From: Alloboseaceae bacterium BT-24-1
GTDB lineage: Bacteria; Pseudomonadota; Alphaproteobacteria; Rhizobiales; Beijerinckiaceae
Assembly: GCA_025846845.1 (NCBI GenBank)
Contig: JAOYTL010000025.1
Coordinates: 1-63,817 of the forward strand
Direction of reading: 5' to 3'
DNA length: 63,817 nucleotides
Under the pieces are notes generated by a model. It was not told the origin of the DNA and searched no databases. It saw only the letters and a program-made list of their open reading frames with translations. Numbering within the stretch: the stretch's first letter is position 1; every line of letters starts with the position of its first letter. The position numbers and the translations under genes are program-made. Below, piece after piece: positions 61,238 through 63,817 of the stretch.

Positions 61238-63004
61238 ATGCCTGTTTATATTAAAGGTATTGGTCTTCAATTTTATCGAGGTATTGGCGCGGAAGCTCAA
61301 TTTCTTTATCCATTTAAAGATTTTAATTTCTTTGTCGGAGCGAATAATTCAGGAAAATCGACGGTTCTAAACTTCTTGTCAGAGTTTATTCCATTTTCGC
61401 AACTATCTGGAAAAACAGCCCGCGCTCCTGTTCTTCTTGATTTACATAGAGGATCGGTTTCTGGTCGCTTGAATTATTGCATTGCTATTGATGTTGAAAA
61501 TATAGTAGAGGCAGTATTTGCTGAAAAGCCTATCAATAATAGCTATAATTTGTCAAAAGAGTATTTTAGGAAGATCGTCGATTTCCTTTCTGACGGTGCC
61601 ACCGTTTGGTTCAAGTTGCTTGACGACCATCGCAATCCCTTGGGATTTTCAAAAGAATACGATCCATCGGAACTCGAAAAGCTGCTTTCTGGTTCAGCTT
61701 GGCGAGATATTTGGAGTTACTGGTCTCGGCAAAGTGGAGGGTCCATGCGGGATCATTGGATTCCGGAGACTCTAGGTCATATAGTATCGTGCCAAAAGCC
61801 AAAACTTCCGAAAGTTCGGTTGATTCCAGCTTTGCGCCAGATTGGCCGAGCCGGTTCTGAATTTGCTGATTTTAGCGGAGTTGGTCTTATTGATCGCCTC
61901 GCGGAGATTCAAAGCCCTGACCACGACAAGAGGGATGAGAGGCGTCTATTCGATAAAATAAATAAATTTCTTCAGGAAGTTATTGGAAAAACCGACTCAA
62001 CTATCGAAATTCCACATAACAGGGAGCACATCCTTGTTCACATGGACAATAAAGTTCTTCCTATATCCTCTCTCGGAATGGGTATTCATGAAGTTATAAT
62101 GATAGCCGCATTTTGTACGCTCACAAGTAAAAAAATTATTTGTATTGAAGAGCCTGAGATTCATCTTCACCCTCTGTTGCAGAGAAAATTAATACAATTC
62201 CTTCAAAGTAGTACGGATAATCAGTATTTTATAGCGACGCATTCCGCTAGTTTCATTGATACGCCCGGTGCTGCTATATTTCATGTCATTAATGACGGCG
62301 ACCAAACAAAAATTAAAGAAACAATCCTGAAGCAAGATCGTTATGATGTGTGTAAGGACCTCGGCTATAAAGCATCTGATATAGTTCAATCGAATTCTGT
62401 TATTTGGGTTGAAGGGCCATCTGACAGAATTTACGTGAATTTCTGGATTCAAAGCTTCGATAAAAAACTAATCGAAGGGATACATTATTCAATAATGTTC
62501 TACGGTGGTCGTTTGCTCAGCCACTTGAGTGCCGATTCAGAGATGGTGGATAATTTTATTGCTCTAAGGTCACTTAATCAAAATATGGCTCTTATAATGG
62601 ACAGTGATAAAAAGAATTCAAAAGATGTTATCAACCATACAAAATCTAGACTGCAGAGTGAACTTGATGTGGGTAATTCGATGTGCTGGATTACAAAGGG
62701 ACGAGAAATAGAAAATTATATTGATCACTCGACTCTTCAGGAAGCCGTCCGTTCAATTTACGGGAGCGTTTATGACAGACCTGCCGATGGCGGTTTGTAC
62801 GATCATGCTCTTTATTTTTTTCGCAAAGCACCAAAGCGAACTAGATCAGGAGCATCCGCTTCTCAGAATCCCTTGCTTGAGGCTGAGATTGATAAAGTAG
62901 GAGTTGCAAGGCAAATCTCCGAAGGAACGCCAGCGTTTAAGGTGCTAGATCTTGAAGTTCGAGTTCGGGAGTTGGTCGACATGATTAAAAAGGCTAACGC
63001 GTAA
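61238..63004 (+). CDS. OLD-family ATPase/TOPRIM nuclease
   Basis: 588-residue protein with an N-terminal ABC-type ATPase: Walker A GANNSGKST (34-42), the SSLGMGIHEVI signature (278-288), Walker B IICIEEPEIHLHP (300-312) and a switch ATHSASF (333-339). A C-terminal TOPRIM domain has EGPSD (Glu392, Asp396) and MDSD (Asp455, Asp457), followed by the OLD-typical GREIENYID. ATG 61238 has GGAGG four bases upstream; ATG 61235 is too close to it. Gene is strongly AT-rich against a very GC-rich background, so recently acquired. Probably a class 1 OLD anti-phage nuclease; no GajB or other partner in the window. Confidence 0.9.
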   Translation: MPVYIKGIGLQFYRGIGAEAQFLYPFKDFNFFVGANNSGKSTVLNFLSEFIPFSQLSGKTARAPVLLDLHRGSVSGRLNYCIAIDVENIVEAVFAEKPINNSYNLSKEYFRKIVDFLSDGATVWFKLLDDHRNPLGFSKEYDPSELEKLLSGSAWRDIWSYWSRQSGGSMRDHWIPETLGHIVSCQKPKLPKVRLIPALRQIGRAGSEFADFSGVGLIDRLAEIQSPDHDKRDERRLFDKINKFLQEVIGKTDSTIEIPHNREHILVHMDNKVLPISSLGMGIHEVIMIAAFCTLTSKKIICIEEPEIHLHPLLQRKLIQFLQSSTDNQYFIATHSASFIDTPGAAIFHVINDGDQTKIKETILKQDRYDVCKDLGYKASDIVQSNSVIWVEGPSDRIYVNFWIQSFDKKLIEGIHYSIMFYGGRLLSHLSADSEMVDNFIALRSLNQNMALIMDSDKKNSKDVINHTKSRLQSELDVGNSMCWITKGREIENYIDHSTLQEAVRSIYGSVYDRPADGGLYDHALYFFRKAPKRTRSGASASQNPLLEAEIDKVGVARQISEGTPAFKVLDLEVRVRELVDMIKKANA

Positions 63005-63817
63005 GGGACGTAAAAAAGCGCGGTCGGCGGCCTATGATGCACTCCTGCATATCGCAGCGGTGTGTCCTCTCCTGAAGTTTGAGCGAGGGGATCAAGCGCA
63101 AACTTATCCCCGCCCTCCAAACCTCCCGTATAATCCGCCACATCCCATCCCCGAGGGGCGGCCATCCGGAGGCATGTCGTTTGGCGGGGTGGGTGCGGCG
63201 CCTGCGGGCGGGGGTTGCGCCTCGCTCCCGGGAGGCTTCGGGAACCGACCTGGGGGTACTACGGCCCCTGCGCGAGGAGCTCGCTAGCTGGACGGCCCGC
63301 CGATGACCAACCGCCTGGCCGCTGACGCGACGACCCGATGAGGGGAACTGGCGAAGGCGGCGGGCGGGATCGGCGGTGCGTCCGAATGAAGCGCGGCCCG
63401 GGGCTTTGAAATCGCCGAAGGCGGAGCGCCACGGGGCGTGCGGAGGGTGGCTCAATCCCTTCGCGCCGCTTCCTGGCTCAATGGAAGCGGATCACCAAAC
63501 CGCGCCTCGCGGCGCTCCGCTGCCCCTCGATCGCGACAACGCCCGCAGGATGAGCCTGCGGGCGGGGGCGATGTTTGGGCGCGATCTTCCTTCTCCCCTC
63601 GGGGGAGAAGGTGGCAGCGCGCAGCGCTGACGGATGAGGGAAGGATGGCGTTACGCGCAGAAGCGGCTCACCCAGTCGTTCCGCCCTCATCCCCTGCCGG
63701 ACCTTCTCCCCCGAGGGGACCGTTGCGATAAGGCTTGATTTGGGGACAGGGGGCGCTGGAGCGGTGGTCTTGGGTCTCTGGCCTGAGATTTCAGGCGCTT
63801 GAGGGCCGTTTTGAGCG
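63005..63817. other. region without a convincing gene
   Basis: About 800 bases right of the OLD gene. Composition returns to high GC within 100 bases. It holds a perfect CGCCCGCAGG/CCTGCGGGCG hairpin (63540-63564) and a composite repeat (63588-63726). The stretch 63110-63480 has no codon pattern I would trust; open frames there are arginine/proline-rich. It was checked for tmRNA and RNase P landmarks without success. Confidence 0.5.
63588..63726. repeat. composite inverted repeat, copy 7
   Basis: The arm CCTTCTCCCCTCGGGGGAGAAGG, then GGATGAGGG, faces CCTCATCCCCTGCCGGACCTTCTCCCCCGAGGGG. Similar architecture to copies 1-6, with TCGGGGGAG in place of TTGCGGGAG. Confidence 0.75.

Noticed and set aside
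61238..63004. Gabija (GajAB) defence system
   Set aside because: The OLD protein fits GajA in domain order, but no UvrD-like GajB follows within 800 bases, so only a solitary OLD can be claimed from this window.
63060..63480. tmRNA or RNase P RNA
   Set aside because: Landmark sequences such as GAGGAAAGTCCGGGC of RNase P RNA or a tRNA-like 3' end of tmRNA were not seen.

Overview
The window is high-GC bacterial DNA (apart from one AT-rich gene near the right end) and reads as the chromosome of an alphaproteobacterium of the order Hyphomicrobiales, with a Bosea-like gene repertoire. The evidence is the alphaproteobacterial form of SerC, the mixture of DUF3422, DUF29, MuiA-type DUF4139 and bacteriophytochrome genes, an S21 with a proline/lysine-rich tail, and repeated intergenic palindromes of the Rhizobiales mosaic type. 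The genus is inference. No rRNA, tRNA, CRISPR array, insertion sequence or replication origin was recognised.

Layout. 0.2-5.2 kb: a peptide-type ABC importer (binding protein and two permeases, no ATPase in view) followed by an amidase. 5.4-7.3 kb (minus strand): an ArsR regulator with an AHSA1/SRPBCC protein, a small membrane protein and two DUF1801 proteins. 7.5-11.1 kb: an SDR lacking the catalytic Tyr/Lys, a DUF4337 protein, a XerC-type recombinase and a metallo-hydrolase. 11.2-17.6 kb: two opposed groups that look like polyprenyl-phosphate sugar chemistry, UbiA/DPPR-synthase plus DprE1-like oxidase on the plus strand, and an ArnE-like membrane protein, a sugar-type epimerase and a class III aminotransferase on the minus strand, with an Rnk-type regulator between. 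17.8-20.8 kb: pentapeptide-repeat protein, cyanase, GST, methyltransferase. 21-25.2 kb: a tightly overlapping operon of alkaline phosphatase, a Tat-exported CxxC protein, an ABC ATPase and a MacB/FtsX-type permease behind a near-perfect Zur-box-like palindrome, so probably a zinc-responsive unit.

25.2-38 kb holds an L,D-transpeptidase, DUF3422 and DUF29 proteins, a YadGH-type ABC exporter, a chemoreceptor, release factor 3, a VapBC toxin-antitoxin pair with a three-half-site operator, and an S41-like protein. 38-46 kb holds purA (with a terminator-like hairpin and possible small RNA in its upstream region), a DHFR-like reductase, a tyrosine phosphatase, an M20 amidohydrolase, a MuiA-family protein and an ABC-F ATPase. 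46-50.5 kb: TetR, a divergent flavodoxin-fold oxidoreductase, then heme oxygenase and a bacteriophytochrome fused to an HWE-type kinase and a receiver, so chromophore synthesis and light sensing are coupled. 50.5-56.4 kb: glutamine amidotransferase, DMT exporter, S21, cold-shock protein, and a GntR regulator facing a flavin-reductase/MFS pair. 56.5-61 kb: class A beta-lactamase whose Shine-Dalgarno sequence lies in a perfect hairpin, a HicBA-type pair, serA and serC.

The right end (61.2-63.0 kb) carries one AT-rich gene, an OLD-family ATPase/TOPRIM nuclease, clearly foreign to its surroundings and a candidate solitary anti-phage gene. It is followed by about 0.8 kb with no convincing gene. 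Seven composite inverted repeats sit between genes across the window.
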